The translations under genes and the position numbers were made by a program. Below the pieces are notes generated by a model. It worked only from the letters and a program-made list of their open reading frames with translations. It was not told the DNA's origin and did not search any database. 64,000 nucleotides of DNA from Gnetum montanum (lineage: Eukaryota > Streptophyta > Gnetopsida > Gnetales > Gnetaceae), in contig MNCI01008335.1 of NCBI GenBank assembly GCA_015680685.1, forward strand, positions 328,903-392,902. Direction: 5' to 3'. This document shows, one piece after another, positions 12,701 to 24,984 of this stretch. The stretch's first letter is position 1; each line of letters opens with the position of its first letter.

Positions 12701-13430
12701 CATGTCATTCAGAACAAAGTAGTGGTCCTACGAGAGATGCCAAAATAACGTATGCAGATGGACCCCAGCTTCTAGAAGGTTGAGGACTGGAAAGATCACT
12801 ACGCTTGGATCCTAGAGTGGGGTAAGAAAAAAAAGGTCCATAAGTGATAATACAAGGTAGATCGTGGGGTGTACCTTAAGTGGCTCAAGGAGGAGTTGGT
12901 TGAATAGCGCAAAAGAGAGCTGTTCATCCATAGGATCCAGACAGAGAGTGCTTATCATCTTTTTGAAAGTACTCTTACAATGGAGCAATCCCCTACTATT
13001 TGGATTACCACTACTATAAGTGAGACCTCTACGGTTGCTACTACCCAGGAGCCTTCTACTTGGACTGCTATAAATAGGACCATCATCCTCTCTGGCATTG
13101 ATCTCGAGGATGTTGACTAGGTCAACATGATGAAGGACTAGATCCTCCATCATTTGGAGAAAGGCCTTCCACTTCTACCTCTAGAAGTCATGGAGTTAGA
13201 ATCTCCATAGGTTTGATATATTTTATGTTTTTGTTTTTTGTTTTAATTCATGATTTTGGTTATGGGTTACTAACTAGCCATATGTTGTTGCATTTTAGGC
13301 CTCATGAGACATTTGCAGCCCCAGCGATGAGGGTGGGAATGACCCACCACTTCCTCTTCTGGATGCCTCTTAGCAACCTACATTATCTTAACTTTGTTGG
13401 CTATTTGTCTTCATTTTCATGTTGATGGCT
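9778..13430 (+). pseudogene. Family antisense gene, copy 1 (in remnant G2), multi-exon, dead
   Basis: Exon-sized blocks align in order with the fresher copy at 61-64 kb. 9778-10212 contains MELVGILCY and KASLWFRLGAREFLTYF. 10295-10575 contains GFIINDQILAV and VYKKCKDDG. 10697-11745 contains VGLFHNLFGIPTN and SYPLFRSCAFPKLLSQ. 11850-12060 ends in KEEEEEEL. 12131 to about 12262 contains SWVDTLDKVEFMHGM. About 12387-13210 contains DWKDHYAWILEWG and RELFIHRIQTESAYHLFE. A last block starts at 13299. Splice signals such as CATGCAG|, GG|GTAAGC and TTATAG| survive. Many stops, mostly TAG, interrupt every exon. The 3' blocks also match copy 2 at 42.2-43.4 kb. The product is unrecognised. The gene runs opposite to the G2 protease fragment at 14.2-15.2 kb. 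Confidence 0.75.
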
Positions 13431-13689
13431 ATGATTAGCCAAAATTATGTTTTATATGATTATTATTTTTTGACATTTTTGGCACACAGTGTGGCCATGG
13501 CTATGTATGTTATGGACACTTTAACTTTAAATTTAAATTTTGGTTTTATGTTTGGCTATAGGTATGTATAGTTATTGCAAATTTTGTAAACATTGTGAAT
13601 GTTGAGAATGGCTATGTTGACATGTTAGTTATAACATTAAATGACTAATCGATGTGATAATAGGCTAAACAAAAAAAAGTATAATAGTA

Positions 13690-13910
13690 AATAAGCTATT
13701 TAGTATTTTTAGGCCATGTTATGTGATTGTGGCTACGTTGCTAGTTTAAGGCCATGCTAAGCCTTGTTTCTAGTTTAAAGTCTTAGCAGACTACTATGTC
13801 AATTTAGAGTCTTAGTGGACTGTGTTATGTGGTTATCTTTGCTAGTTTAAGGACATGGTGAGCCATGATGCCTATTTAAGGTCTTAACAGACTAGTGATA
13901 AAAAAGAAAT
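13690..13910 (-). repeat. G2 copy of the GTTTTACGTC...GAC micro-repeat cluster
   Basis: Repeated phrases CTAGTTTAAAGTCTTAGCAGAC, TAGAGTCTTAGTGGAC and TTTAAGGTCTTAACAGAC lie between the antisense gene and the protease fragment. They are decayed versions of the motif that is fresh at 56.88-57.29 kb. The strand is that of the host element. The sequence 13911-14229 is AT-rich and empty. Confidence 0.7.
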
Positions 13911-14229
13911 ATATGTTTATAAGGCTTTTTGATGTTTATAATACAAGTAAAAGTAAAGAAAGGCTGTAATAAATAAGTAAAAATTAAAATGAACTTAGGC
14001 TACATGCATAGGCTACATGCATGAAAGAATATAATAAATTGAAAAGAAAGATTAGGCTATATGGCTATCAGTAGATTTGGTTATGAGGGCATAGGATGGA
14101 GAACGTTAAGGTGAACTTCACTTGCACAAATTCTTCCTAATGTTTGTAAGATTAGGAAATTAGTAAGGCTTACATTGAACAAGTTTATATTCACCATCCT
14201 CCTCACTTACGATGTTAAAAGGGAGTTCA

Positions 14230-15230
14230 TCCCATAATACATCTTGTTGTTTATTGTTGTCATTGTTATGTTGTTGCTCTCTTTTGGCTTGTTGGATTTA
14301 ATGGCTAGGAGCTTCTTCTTGAAGCTCCACTTTAGACCTTTACTCTATGTTTACATTGTTGATAGCCAGAGGAATTGTGTTATCACCATGAATGATGATT
14401 TCACCTCCCTTTTAAGGAAGGTGAGTTTTTTGATGAATGGGAGAGGACACAACTTGTAATTAAGCCAACCAAGGTCTTCCCATGATTAGGTTAAATCTTG
14501 ATGTCTTCTCCACCACTAAGAAATTGGCAGTTGTGGGGAATTTATCCCTTGCCACAAAATCCAAGGAGATGGACCACTTGATGGCAACCCTTGATTCATT
14601 AAAGGACTTAAGAGCTATGGTGGTTTTAGGTTGTTCTACTTAGTTAAGCCCAAGCATTCAACAATGGTGCATGGGGTGATGTTAATTATGGCTCCATCAT
14701 GAACATACACTTGATGTACATTAAACTGCCCTATACGTATGGTTATGAATAAAGGGGTTGTAGTCACTTCACCATTATGGGGATTAACCTTAATTTTGCT
14801 ATTGTGAAATGTTAAGGGTGTTGACTTCTTCTCCCTTCGTGAGAAAGGAATCATCACTACATGGATGGCTTCCTCATTAGTGGGGATGTCCTCACTAATG
14901 GGGATGGAACTCAACATTTTAGCTAATGCCTCATGATGTGTGGCTGAAGTCATGATTAGGTCATATAAACTTAAAGTTGTATTCTTCTACTTAAGGGATT
15001 GCCTGACTTGTTCCATTGCATTGAGGAAGTTTTTATCATTGGTCGTGGGCTTATCACCCTGGTTGTGCTTTACTTCCTCAATGTGGCCCAAAATTTGAAC
15101 TTTGGCTTTAGTTTGTGGTTGTTGGGGCTTTTCCTTGTTGTTCTAGTTATGGGGTTTAGTATCCTCCTATGGCTTATTGTATGGAGTGGGTTGGGCAGAG
15201 GAGGTGATTGGTATAGCTAAAATGAGAGTG
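14230..15230 (-). pseudogene. Gag-protease fragment of remnant G2
   Basis: The minus frame 14953-14636 begins MTSATHHEALAKMLSSIPI and contains GEVTTTPLFITIRIGQ and VYVHDGA. It matches in order the protease regions at 30.6-31.6 kb (-), 40.6-41.3 kb (+) and 49.6-50.4 kb (+). Further homology extends towards 14230 (hidden in shifted frames) and to about 15210 on the gag side. The rest of gag and the 5' LTR are not found. The retropepsin site, normally D(T/S)G, reads HDG. G1 inserted about 300 bp away, and 15231-15525 is AT-rich sequence I cannot assign. Confidence 0.75.
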
Positions 15231-15525
15231 GACTTTAATGAGCATGTAATAACCAGGGAAGTTGGGTAAAAGTGGATAAAAAAATTTGCATGTTATAGCT
15301 AATTTTCTTCATGTACCTTTCACTTGATAAAACTCAAGGCAAAACTTCATTGTAAATGTGAAGATTGTAACCCACAGTGGGTAATTTCACATACTTTATA
15401 CTTTTATAGATGAAACATACCTCATAAGTGGTCAAAGCCTCATTCCCCAAGTGAAAAAATTCATAGAGTATTTATATTTGGCAATTTGATGGATTTTGTG
15501 GTGGTTATACATTTTTCTATGTTGG

Positions 15526-16500
15526 TGATGAGTGGCGAGGTACACCTATGCTCAACCATACGAATACGAGCATTTCATGCATGATCTGGTCAAATTCCAA
15601 GGACTAAGTGCTTATGCACCCTTGTGGAATAAGGACGGGTTGGTTGATCGTTGTCTTCCCAAACTTACTTGTATGTCATGTTTGTATGGTTAAGTAAGCT
15701 TGAGGCATATAATTTTTATATCTTTTATGTTTTTATGTCCTGTGCTAATAGGGAAGGAGAGAGGTAACTAAGTGAGTAATTTAACTTAACTACTCATTAA
15801 CTAAGTTTTAACTAATCCTAACACCAACATCCGTTCCCACTTGTCATACATATCCTGAACTAGTGCAACATTGCTGGGATTACCAAACTCTAATTGTTAC
15901 TGGGTTACCAAGCATTACATGCATGCTCGAAGTAGTCATGCTTGTGTAATTTAATGATTTTCTTAATTAATCAAAATGAATTACTGTGCTAATAATAGCA
16001 ATGAAAGTGCATAAAATAAAATAAAATAAAATAAATGCATAAGAAAATAAAATAAAAAAAATGCGTAAGAAAATAAATCTCAAGTGCTGTAAGGATGAAT
16101 TGAAGAGCTTGTCTTTATTGTTGTACAAAAGGTATGCTTAGGTACACAATGCTCAAATAAAGATCCGTCCACACTTAGACCTCCTGCTATGGGCACTTGG
16201 AAAATACTCTAACTTTCAAACAGACTACAAGAGTTTCACGATTTAACTACTAAAAGACTTCCCTCCCAATTGTGCACCTAGGTGCTATATTTATAGGTTT
16301 GGGAGCAACTACTGTAATAAATAGAATAACTGCTAAAGTAACCGCTAGAGTAATCACTCTAATAATTAAAATAACTACTAGAGTAACCACTCTAATAATT
16401 AGAGTAACTGCTAGAGTAACCGCTAGAGTAATCACTCTAATAATTAAAATAACTACTAGAGTAACTGCTAGAGTAACTGCTAGAGTAACCACTCTCATCA
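15526..16500 (-). repeat. G1 3' LTR
   Basis: Homologous over its whole length to 24011-24972. It shares the opening TGATGAGTGGCGAGGTAC, the block GTGGAATAAGGACGGGTTGG and the closing CTCTCATCA. The ends form a 7-bp inverted repeat. On the minus strand this is the downstream LTR because the coding region lies at higher coordinates. Confidence 0.93.
16312..16495. repeat. Palindromic minisatellite in G1 3' LTR
   Basis: Tandem 12-18 bp units GCTAGAGTAACC and ACTCTAATAATTAGAGTAAC alternate over about 180 bp. ACTCTAATAATTAGAGT is nearly self-complementary, so the block can fold repeatedly. It lies at the outer end of the LTR on the plus strand, near the R/U5 side of the transcript. The frames MRVVTLAVTLAV and KVTARVITLII are translations of the repeat. 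Confidence 0.9.
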
Positions 16501-16515
16501 TACCCCCATGATTGA
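16501..16515 (-). promoter_or_regulatory. G1 polypurine tract
   Basis: The minus strand reads AATCATGGGGGTA directly before the LTR start TGATGAG. This is the expected place and composition for the plus-strand primer of reverse transcription. Confidence 0.7.
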
Positions 16516-17793
16516 ATAAAAACTCATCCTCAAGTATAGAAGAAAAAAAACAAGTTCTTTACAAAATAGTGGAAAGGTATGGGATTATTGACTAATTGAT
16601 AGCTGATGGTGGAATGGGATGACAGACTCAACGTGCCCAGTGAACGGATCAATAAGCATATTACAAAATTAGTGTTCATGACCATTGTGATGAACACTCA
16701 TACATAAATGACATCCAAGCCTTTATTTGGAAGCTTATAGAGAAAGAGAGAGAAAGAAAATGAAGCGTGTTGTTGCCAATGCTAAGATTACGTCTTCCAT
16801 TGTTTATCCATAGCCATGCCACCATACTTGCTCCTTTCATAAATGCTCTAGTTCTAGTCCATCTTAAGTGCTTCTTCCAAGCCTAGTCCATTGTTTGTAT
16901 GATCACCATTTGCACACATAGCACAGTTACAAATGAGCAAGGATAGATAAACCACAATGAAGTTGATACCTTGCCTCGATATGAAGCTCATTGGTTGAGT
17001 TTTGGTTATGGTAGAAACTAGTTCGGAGATTTATCACAGGTGACTACCCAAGGTGGGGCGAATAGTAAAATGGAGAAAATTGAAAATTTGTTCCAGGGCC
17101 CCCATGACTAAGAGCAAACCTCTGGTAGCTATAAGATAGAAAAACATGAGGAACAAAAAAGATGAAAAATATCAATAGCAACACCAATAAAATGGATGTC
17201 ATGGATGGGGATGAAACAAGAAATGATTGATTGTAGGAAATGTTTAAGGGAAAGAAGTCAAAGATTACACCAAAAAGAAATGCTAGTGGGTCCTCCCCAA
17301 AGTAGGCTCATGCCCTTTATGCCCTAACAAACCCACAAACCAAAGAGTCCGTAGGCTCTAGGAATGTCATTTGGAAGTAAGAGTTAAAAACTTACCCATA
17401 AGAATTCACCAAAGAAAAACAATGCATCAACCTAGAATGGACTAATGATAAAACTAGTAATGATGTAGAAAATGGGAAGAAAGATGGAGAGGAGAGAATG
17501 GAATGGAATTCCAAGAACAAGGTTGTGTAAAGCCCCTTGTGTATTTCATGGTTAAGATGACTAAGTAGAACTTCATCCCAAATCTAGACTCAAACCAAAC
17601 ACATTCATTGACCTCGCATCAATACACTTAGCCAATCCATCCTCTTGAAGCAATAAGAATTCTTTCACAAAGAGTGACCACCATCCTTAGGAGAGCGAGA
17701 TGGAGAAGCAGGAAGTGAGAAAGGACCTTAGTTATAGGGAACTTTCAGACATGGGTAACATGTCTTTCCAGTTTCATAACCAATGCTTGTAGC
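16516..17793 (-). other. G1 3' non-coding spacer
   Basis: Sequence between the integrase end and the polypurine tract, as is usual for Athila/Tat elements. No frame or domain is recognised here. Confidence 0.6.
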
Positions 17794-18960
17794 TCATATT
17801 ATTTTATTATGTCTAAGGGGTGTGCTTTGCTTTATAATATAAGGTCCTTTCCACAGTGTTTGAAATTTAGTACGTTGTGGCACATGTGTGGGATTCCAAT
17901 AGAGAACCTTATCTTCCAGTTGATATTTAACTTTCCTAATCCTTAGGTCATGACGTTGTTTATTGAGTGCCTTGTGCAACTCGTTAGATGACAGGGCAGC
18001 TAGTCAGTTTTCATCTAGCAAGTTAAGGTTACCAACCATTATTTCTGTGCTAGATCAAGGTTAAGGTTGAGGTCACATGCTATGGATAGTGTACAGAGGT
18101 CAGTTTAAATGGGAAGCATTGGTAATTTACCATACACTAACTCATAGGGAGAGTAGCCTGTAGGGAGTTTCCATGTGGAGTGGTATGCCCAAAGAGCATG
18201 TTTAGTTTAGTGCTCTAGTTTCGCCTAAACTTGCTAATAGTTCTTGTTAATATCTTTGTAATCTCCCTGTTGGTGACTTCAACTTGATCGTTCGCTTGGG
18301 GGTGGTATGGTGTTGTTAGTTTGTGTTCAACCCCTAAGTGTTGCATTAATTTTTGAAAAGTTGCACCTATGAAGTATGTATCATTGTCTGAAATAAGTGC
18401 ACAAGGCACACCAAACCTGTTTATGATTTTTTGTTGAACAAATTGTGTAGCTATAGATGATGTACAATCCTTAATAGTGGCTACTTCTGCCCATTTACTT
18501 GGGTAATCAATAGCAATAATGATATAGGATTTTCCATTGGACGTTGGTGTAATTAGCCCCATAAAATCAATTCCCCAAATGTCGAAGGATTCTAACAGTT
18601 GGATCCATTGTTGTGAATCCTCCATTCTAGCAGTTATTCCCCCATCACGTTGACAACACTCACAAGATTGGATGAAACGATGGGTGTCCCGAAACAATGT
18701 AGGCCAATAATATCCTGCAAGCAAGATCTTAATGACCATTCATCTCCTAGCATAATGACCCCCACAAGGACCCTCATGAGCATCTTGAAGAACTTGCAGT
18801 TAATCTATATCGGGAACACACCATTGAACCAAGCCATCGAGACACAGTTTGTAAAGTTGCTCATTAATTTTCATAAAGTACTTGGCTCGGTGAAGAAACT
18901 ATTGTTTCTTCTTAAGGTTTAACTCTTGTGGTATTTTTTGGGTGAGGATATAGGTAAGAA
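17794..18960 (-). pseudogene. G1 integrase
   Basis: The HHCC zinc-binding domain begins near 18795 with AHEGPCGGHYARR, broken by a TAG. It continues as GYYWPTLFRDTHRFI and CECCQRDG. The DDE core is in the frame 18739-18215, with D in DIWGIDFMG, D in LISDNDTYF (normally SDNG, here SDND) and E in DQVEVTNREI. The C-terminal domain appears in 17979-17794 as VKYQLEDKVLYWNPTH and LWKGPYII. The parts lie in separate frames, so no intact integrase remains. Confidence 0.9.
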
Positions 18961-19440
18961 TGCTACTGTACCAGTTTGTCTCCATGGGTGATTGATTATT
19001 CACTACACTAGCAAAGAGGAATTCATTAGGAAAATAATCAGAAATTGGATACTCTTCCTCTTTGTTGTCCCATCGCAACCGAGATAAATGATCAGCAACT
19101 ACGTTCTCAATGCCTTTACAATCGATCATCGTAACATCGAACTCTTGTAAGATTACAAGCCATCGTATAATACGAGGGCTTACCATTGGCTTATTCATGA
19201 AGAACCTTATTGCACTATGATCTATATGTATATATACTTTATATCCCAATACATGGTGTCTAAACTTTTCTAGTGCAAACACTACAACCATTAATTCTTT
19301 CTCTGTGGTAGTGTAGTTAAGTTGTGCACCAACGATACTTCTACTTGCACAGTGGATGCAATAAGGATGCTCTGGCCATCTAACTATGTAAGTACAACTC
19401 CTAAGGCATAGTTGGATGTGTCAGTCATGATATGGAATGG
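18961..19440 (-). pseudogene. G1 RT-associated RNase H
   Basis: The frame 19291-18899 reads ALEKFRHHVLGYKVYIHIDH, then IIRWLVILQEFDVTMIDCKG and ENVVADHLSRL, the typical end of the gypsy RNase H. Upstream, TDTSNYALGVVLT at about 19435-19395 supplies the first catalytic aspartate. The frame is interrupted by stops between these blocks. Confidence 0.88.
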
Positions 19441-20519
19441 TTTGGACTAGTAAGGAGCTTGTAGAATGGGTGTTTCTACTAGCTTCTGTTTTAGAGTTTG
19501 AAAAGCTAATTCGCATTCCCTGGTCCACTCGAAAGGTATGTTCTTTTTTGTTAATTCCACCAAAGGTTTGGCAACCTTTGAAAAGTTCTCAATAAATCTT
19601 CTACAGTAGCCAATATGTCCAAGGAATGACTAAATATCTTTGATAGTTTCTGATTGATAGGGGATTCCTTGGATAAATTTGATTTTCTTGGGATCTACCT
19701 CTATCCCTATGTGTGAGATTTTGTATCCTAGTACTACGCCCTCTTGGACGATCAAATGGCTTTTTGCCAGTTGAGCCTCAAATTGGTTTCTACACATCTT
19801 TTTAACACTTGCTTCAACCGGTTCAAGGCTTGATCAAAGTTTGCTCCATAAGTGGAGAAGTCATCTATAAAGACCTCCACGCCATTCCCTATCTACTGTT
19901 GGAATATGTTTAGAACTAGTCATTGAAATGTTGTAGGGGCATTGCACAAGCCAAACAACATCTATTTGTATGTGAACATTCCTCAAGGACTAGTGACTGT
20001 AGTCTTGGCTTGGTCTTCTGGGGCTATTTGTATTGGGTTATATCCACTATATCTATCCAGAAAACTATAGTAGCAATGCCCTGCGATGGTGTCTAAGACT
20101 TGGTCAACAAATGGCAATGGAAAGTGATCTTTCAATGTTGTCATATTCAGTAGCCTGAAATCTATGCATACCCTTCATTTGCCTCCCTTTTTAGGCATAA
20201 TAACTAAGGGGCTAACCCATTTGCTATCAGCAATGGGGTATATGAACCCAGCCTTGAGAAGCTGTTCGATTTCTTCCTCGACTACTTGCTTCAACTTTGG
20301 GTTCAAATGCCTCTGCGGTTGTCTTCAAGGTTTCATGGAGGGGTTGGTGTAAATCCTATGTTGACATATCCTAGGATCTATTCTAGTTAATTTGGGATAC
20401 GACCAAGCGAAGGCTTTTGACCATCGAATGATTACCTTCAATAGTTCTTCTTTCCATTGAGGAGAAAGCTTAGCATTGATAATTACTAATTTTCCATTTT
20501 TAAGGAATGTGTATTCCAT
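19441..20519 (-). pseudogene. G1 reverse transcriptase
   Basis: The region reads in pieces. The leader around 20519-20325 reads KAFAWSYPKLTRIDP. Blocks then correspond to WVSPLVIMPKKGG, CIDFRLLN, DHFPLPF and SFLDRYSGY. The catalytic box VFIDDFSTYG lies at about 19890-19860, where FIDD replaces the more usual FMDD/YVDD. Several in-frame stops and shifts separate the blocks. The order relative to protease and RNase H is that of Ty3/gypsy pol. Confidence 0.85.
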
Positions 20520-20779
20520 ATCGATGGGTACTGGTTTCAGCTCGAGGGGCTCCTACTTAAATTTCTTGGGGATTTCCAACTTTCCCTAGTTGACATTTTC
20601 AAGGTTAAGACTTGGAAGTTGGTAATGGACTTACTCTAATGCATCTATGCTATCGATGTAAGTGCAAGTCAAACCCTTAGTTGGTTCCATGCATATGAGT
20701 GAACTACTTTTTTGATCAGCTGTCAGCCACTGGGTGACTTCCTATTATGTGGCTATTGCATATAGGCTTCTTTGTATGT

Positions 20780-21240
20780 TGATATCTTGTGCACACTAAT
20801 TGCATGTAGGAAATGTTAAACTTTGTACAAACCATGAACTCTGCACATAATTACACCTTGTGTCACTATATGTGATGCACAGAACTTTCTTCTTCTCAAT
20901 TTTTCTGAATGTATTTTGCTTTGATATTTCTAGGGAACAATCACGGATTCCTAGGTGTGCGTCAATGGTGCTTAGCCATGCTCTTCCCATTATGATTGGG
21001 AAGTTCCACTTACCATTGTTCACTTGAATCACTAGGAAGTCAACTGGGTATGACCATCTATAAATAGTGATAACAATGTCTTCCACCAGTCCCAATGGGA
21101 CAGTGATGGATTGGTCGGCCAACTCTAGATGGATGTTGCTTTTTTTCAATGGAGGCATGTTCCAGGCCTTGTACATTTCTTAAGAAATCAAGTTGACAAT
21201 GGAACCTGAATTTAAAAGAGCCTTGCACAATGCATTTTTA
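20780..21240 (-). pseudogene. G1 aspartic protease
   Basis: The minus frame 21176-20796 reads LELADQSITVPLGLVEDIVI, YPVDFLVIQVNN and FPIIMGRAWLSTI. It resembles the C-terminal two thirds of plant gypsy retropepsins (ADQS..P.G.VEDV, PVDF.V, PIILGRPFL). The active-site triad region lies just upstream near 21,200, where a TAA interrupts before NFRFHCQLDF-type sequence. It is decayed. Confidence 0.8.
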
Positions 21241-23890
21241 GCGATTTGTAAGTATATTAGAGGACTCTCAGGATCAGAGAATTTCCTGGGAAGGTGTCCA
21301 GCTTTGATCCAATCAGTGATGGCATGTGTTAGCATGACTATATGCATTTAGTGTGGTGATTGGGTTGAAGGAGGCTTTGAAGTTTTGTTTGATACTGAGG
21401 TGTTTAAGGAATCAACTGCTTGTGATTGCAAGGGCTTGGTTGGATTATTGGTTCTAAAGAAAGGTCTTTTCTTCATGTGGTTGTTGGAACCAACAGTAGG
21501 TTGAGAGTTAATAGCCCTTGTGGTGTTACGTTGCTGTGGTTGGGTAGGGATTTCACCTTGCATCACGGAAGTAGGTGGTAGTGGAGCTATTGGTGGAAGA
21601 GAGGTTAGATGAGAAGGATGATATGCTTGTGGAATATCACCTCTAGAAGAGGGAGTCCCATAATACTTACAGGCTTGGTAGTGAGGTTGAGGAGTGACGT
21701 GACTAGTAGAGTCACGTGGGGAGATTGGCTACTACACGTAGTATCCATATGGGTCAGGTTGCCAGTAAGGATACTGTTGCCTTGGTGGTGGCATTTCCCA
21801 TGATTATGGGTGTTGCCACTATTGATATTGCTCGATCAGTTGTGGTGGAGTTCCACTGGGATAATATGTTAAGGGTTGGTGGAACTGCCTTGGGTTACCT
21901 CGAGGATAAGGTAACCTTCAAGGTGTTTGCCTTTTGTTTAATCGTGGGTTAAGTGCATACACCCCAGTCTCCTGCAGATGTGAGATTATAGGGCAGCATC
22001 CCTTAGGATGATAATATTGACATATCTCACATCCACTATCATTGTCTGTTTCCAAATCCACAACCTCTTCAATGATGGTAGCTTTGCCCTTAGCCTTGCT
22101 ATGTGCATGTTTAGCTTCTCTCTTTTCTCTTTTTTTGTGATCACTACCTTGCTCTTTAGCCTCCTCTACTATTTTAAGAACAATTTAAAATCTATTTTCT
22201 AGGGAATCCCACATTTGGTCTACCTTGCTGAAACTTCTGATGTCATCTTTTGGATAGAAAAAGTTTTCCTATCCACCATCTCTTTGAGTGGTGACTCTTC
22301 TTCATCCTCACAAAATATTACTCCCCTCTTCTGGAGGGAAGGATCTTGGTTATACTCTTCTGCACTTTCTCTCTTCCATAGCTCACCTTCTTCCTTAGCA
22401 ACTTTCTCCAATAGTCTTTGAATTTGATGGGACCTAAGCTCGGATAGCCTCCCTTGGGCATAAGTCTCAAGGGTTCTTCTCGTTTCATGCCTAAGCCCAT
22501 CCACGAGATGGCACAGTTGATCCCTTTGTGAATAATCATGGCCAAGACAATGATGTAATAGTGCATAGTGTTGGCCCATGGTAGCATCTGAGGATTCATG
22601 TCCTCCTTGTTTCCATCCTTGGATTTGCTTTCACAAGTTAGACACTTGGGAGTATGTTTGGTACTTCTCATTAAATAGTTCTAACATATTACTCCACCTA
22701 CGAATAGATTCTAGTTCTAAAGACCAGTGCAAGCTTTTCGCTTCTTTAACTAATGTTTGTGGGAACAACTTAAGTTTTTGTCATTTCGTTCTCTATGTTC
22801 TGTAAGGCACATGCATCATGGAATGATTGTAAATGATTCTGAGGATCAGCATTGTATCCCCCTTCAAATTTTGGGATGTTGTTCATATCTAATCTCTTGA
22901 TCCCACTATCTTTCTTCTGCCTTGTTAGAATTCTAACAACCTCAGTTATGTCTAACATACTTCAAGTAGCGAGTAGGGGTTCATCATGATTGTCTCGTCC
23001 ATGGAATCTATGATGCCTACATTGTTCCCTACTCTCCCTTCTTCTATGTCATGACTCTCTAGAGTGCCCTCATCCCCTTTCCTGGTTGTTTCATCTATGA
23101 CTTCCACTTTGCCTACCTTTATCCCCATGGTCTTTTTCCTTATGACTGCGTCCGGATACTGAAGGAGAGGATGAAGGTGAAGAAAAAGGAGAACTATCAC
23201 CATGATGGTGTCTACTACCTTCTATTCTGCGGTCTTTGTGGTCTCGGCCCCGATCGCGATTGTGATCAGAATATCCACCTTTATCATGAGTTCGTGTCCC
23301 TTTTTCAGACCCTTTGTGCCCATGCGTATTAGAACCTAGGTTATGAATAGTGGAATGAAGGTTCTAATACACAACCCCTTGGACAAAGTTAAGGGAAGGA
23401 ACATCATTGTGTGGGTGACTACTTGTGGTAGGTTCACCACCCTCATTTTTGCTTAAGACATGTGGGATATCCTGGGACCACTTACCCTTCAAATACTTTT
23501 GATGTATCTCCTATTGAAAGTCCCTTTGATGTTGTGCCTCTATGGGATGGTATTCTCTTAAGTCATGGTCTTGCACAACATATTCTACGTGTAAGTGCAA
23601 CATGCCAATTTGTGTGAGAGCATGAAGAAGCATGCTCGGGATTGAATGATTGGGAGGTAACACTATATTACCTTCTAAGTCTCACAAATGCAGTTGTTTG
23701 TCTTGATGGAGGATAAAGGTGAAGTTTGGTATATACTCATTACTCATTAGGATGAATATATACGACTTGAACATGTTGAGGGACTGGCGGATCAACATCA
23801 TGTGTATTACGTCGCTGATTGTTTGCTATTTTAGACCTAGGTGGTGAGGTGCTTTCATATGAAGAAGGAGACATACTTGTCTATTTCGTG
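21241..23890 (-). pseudogene. G1 gag
   Basis: The minus strand carries a gag core in pieces. IPKFEGGYNADPQNHLQSFH lies in 22958-22770, and CLGHDYSQRDQLCHLVDGL with a long charged helix lies in 22579-22220. A zinc knuckle near 22045-22000 reads CEICQYYHPKGCCP. The N-terminal part around 23000-23300 is basic and rich in His, Arg and Asp, with alternating charge. Multiple stops interrupt it. The sequence 23300-23890 covers the N-terminal end and leader and shows no further domain. Confidence 0.8.
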
Positions 23891-23990
23891 TGCAATGTAT
23901 TCTTGTTTATTATTTTCTTAACCAACCCTAAGGGTTTGTTCCAATGATGTGAATGATTTCCTATGTTTTAGTTAGTGCATAAATAACTAA

Positions 23991-24009
23991 GTCCCTGGCA
24001 ACGGTGCCA
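23991..24009 (-). promoter_or_regulatory. G1 primer-binding site
   Basis: The minus strand reads TGGCACCGTTGCCAGGGAC two bases inside the 5' LTR boundary. It resembles the TGGCGCCGTTGCCGGGGA primer site widespread in Athila/Tat elements, with CpG-type decay. Confidence 0.85.
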
Positions 24010-24010
24010 A

Positions 24011-24972
24011 TGATGAGTGGCGAGGTACCCCTATGCTCAACCATATGAATACAAGCATTTCATGCATGATTCGGTCGAATTGCAAGGACTAAGTGCTTAT
24101 GTGCCCTTGTGGAACAAGGACGGGTTGGTTGATTGTTGTCTTCCCAAACTTACTTGTATGGTTAAGTAAGCTTGAGGCATATGATTTTTATATCTTTTAT
24201 GTTTTTATGTCTTGTGCTATTATTGACGGAGAGAGGTAACTAAGTGACTAATTAAACTTAACTACTCATTAACTAAGTTCTAACTAATCTTAACACCAGC
24301 ATTTGTTCCCACTCACCGTACACATTCTGAACCAATGCAACACTGCTGGGATTACTAAATGCTAATCGTTACTGGGTTACCAAGCATTACATGCATGCTC
24401 GAAGTGGTTGTGCTTGTGTAATTTAACGATTTTCTTAATTGATCAAAATGAATTAATCTACTAATAACAGAAATGTAAAGTGTATAAAATAAAATAAATG
24501 CATAAGAAAATAAAATAAAAGAAATGTGTAAGAAAACAAATCTCAAGTGTTGCAAGGATGAATCAAAGAGCTCATCTTTATTCCCGTACACAAGGTATGC
24601 TTAAGTACACAATGCTTGAATAAAGATCCATCCATACTTAGACCTCCTACTACAGGCACTTGGAAAATACTCTAACTTTCAAACAAACTACAAGAGTTTC
24701 GCTACTTGACTACTAAAAGACTTCCCTACCAATTATGCACCTGGGCACTATATTTATAGGCTTGGGAGCAACTACTCTAATAATTAAAGTAACCACTCTA
24801 ATAATTAGAATAACTGCTAAAGTAACCGCTAGAGTAACCACTCTAATAATTAGAATAACTACTAGAGTAACCACTCTAATAATTAGAATAACTACTAGAG
24901 TAACCATTAGAGTAACCACTCTAATAATTAAAGTAATTGCTAGAGTAATTGCTAGAGTAACCGCTCTCATCA
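24011..24972 (-). repeat. G1 5' LTR
   Basis: Partner of 15526-16500, with the same termini. It includes a second copy of the palindromic minisatellite at 24772-24965, whose unit number and order differ from the other LTR. Confidence 0.93.
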
Positions 24973-24984
24973 GCTGGAAATACT

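Larger units (their letters stand above)
15526..24972 (-). mobile_element. G1: complete but inactive Ty3/gypsy LTR retrotransposon (Athila/Tat-like), 9.4 kb
   Basis: Two LTRs of about 970 bp, TGATGAG...CTCATCA, enclose gag, protease, RT, RNase H and integrase on the minus strand, the Ty3/gypsy order. A primer site reading TGGCACCGTTGCCAGGGAC follows the 5' LTR and a purine tract precedes the 3' LTR. Flanking pentamers are GTTGG (15521-15525) and GCTGG (24973-24977), a target duplication with one C-to-T change. All proteins are broken by stops, and the LTRs differ at many positions, so this is an old insertion. The primer site and the FIDDFSTYG RT motif point to the Athila/Tat branch. Confidence 0.93.

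Noticed and set aside
16250-16511. Open frames on both strands rich in Val/Thr/Ala or Thr/Arg/Ile repeats
   Set aside because: They translate the LTR minisatellite; the same happens at 24713-24989.
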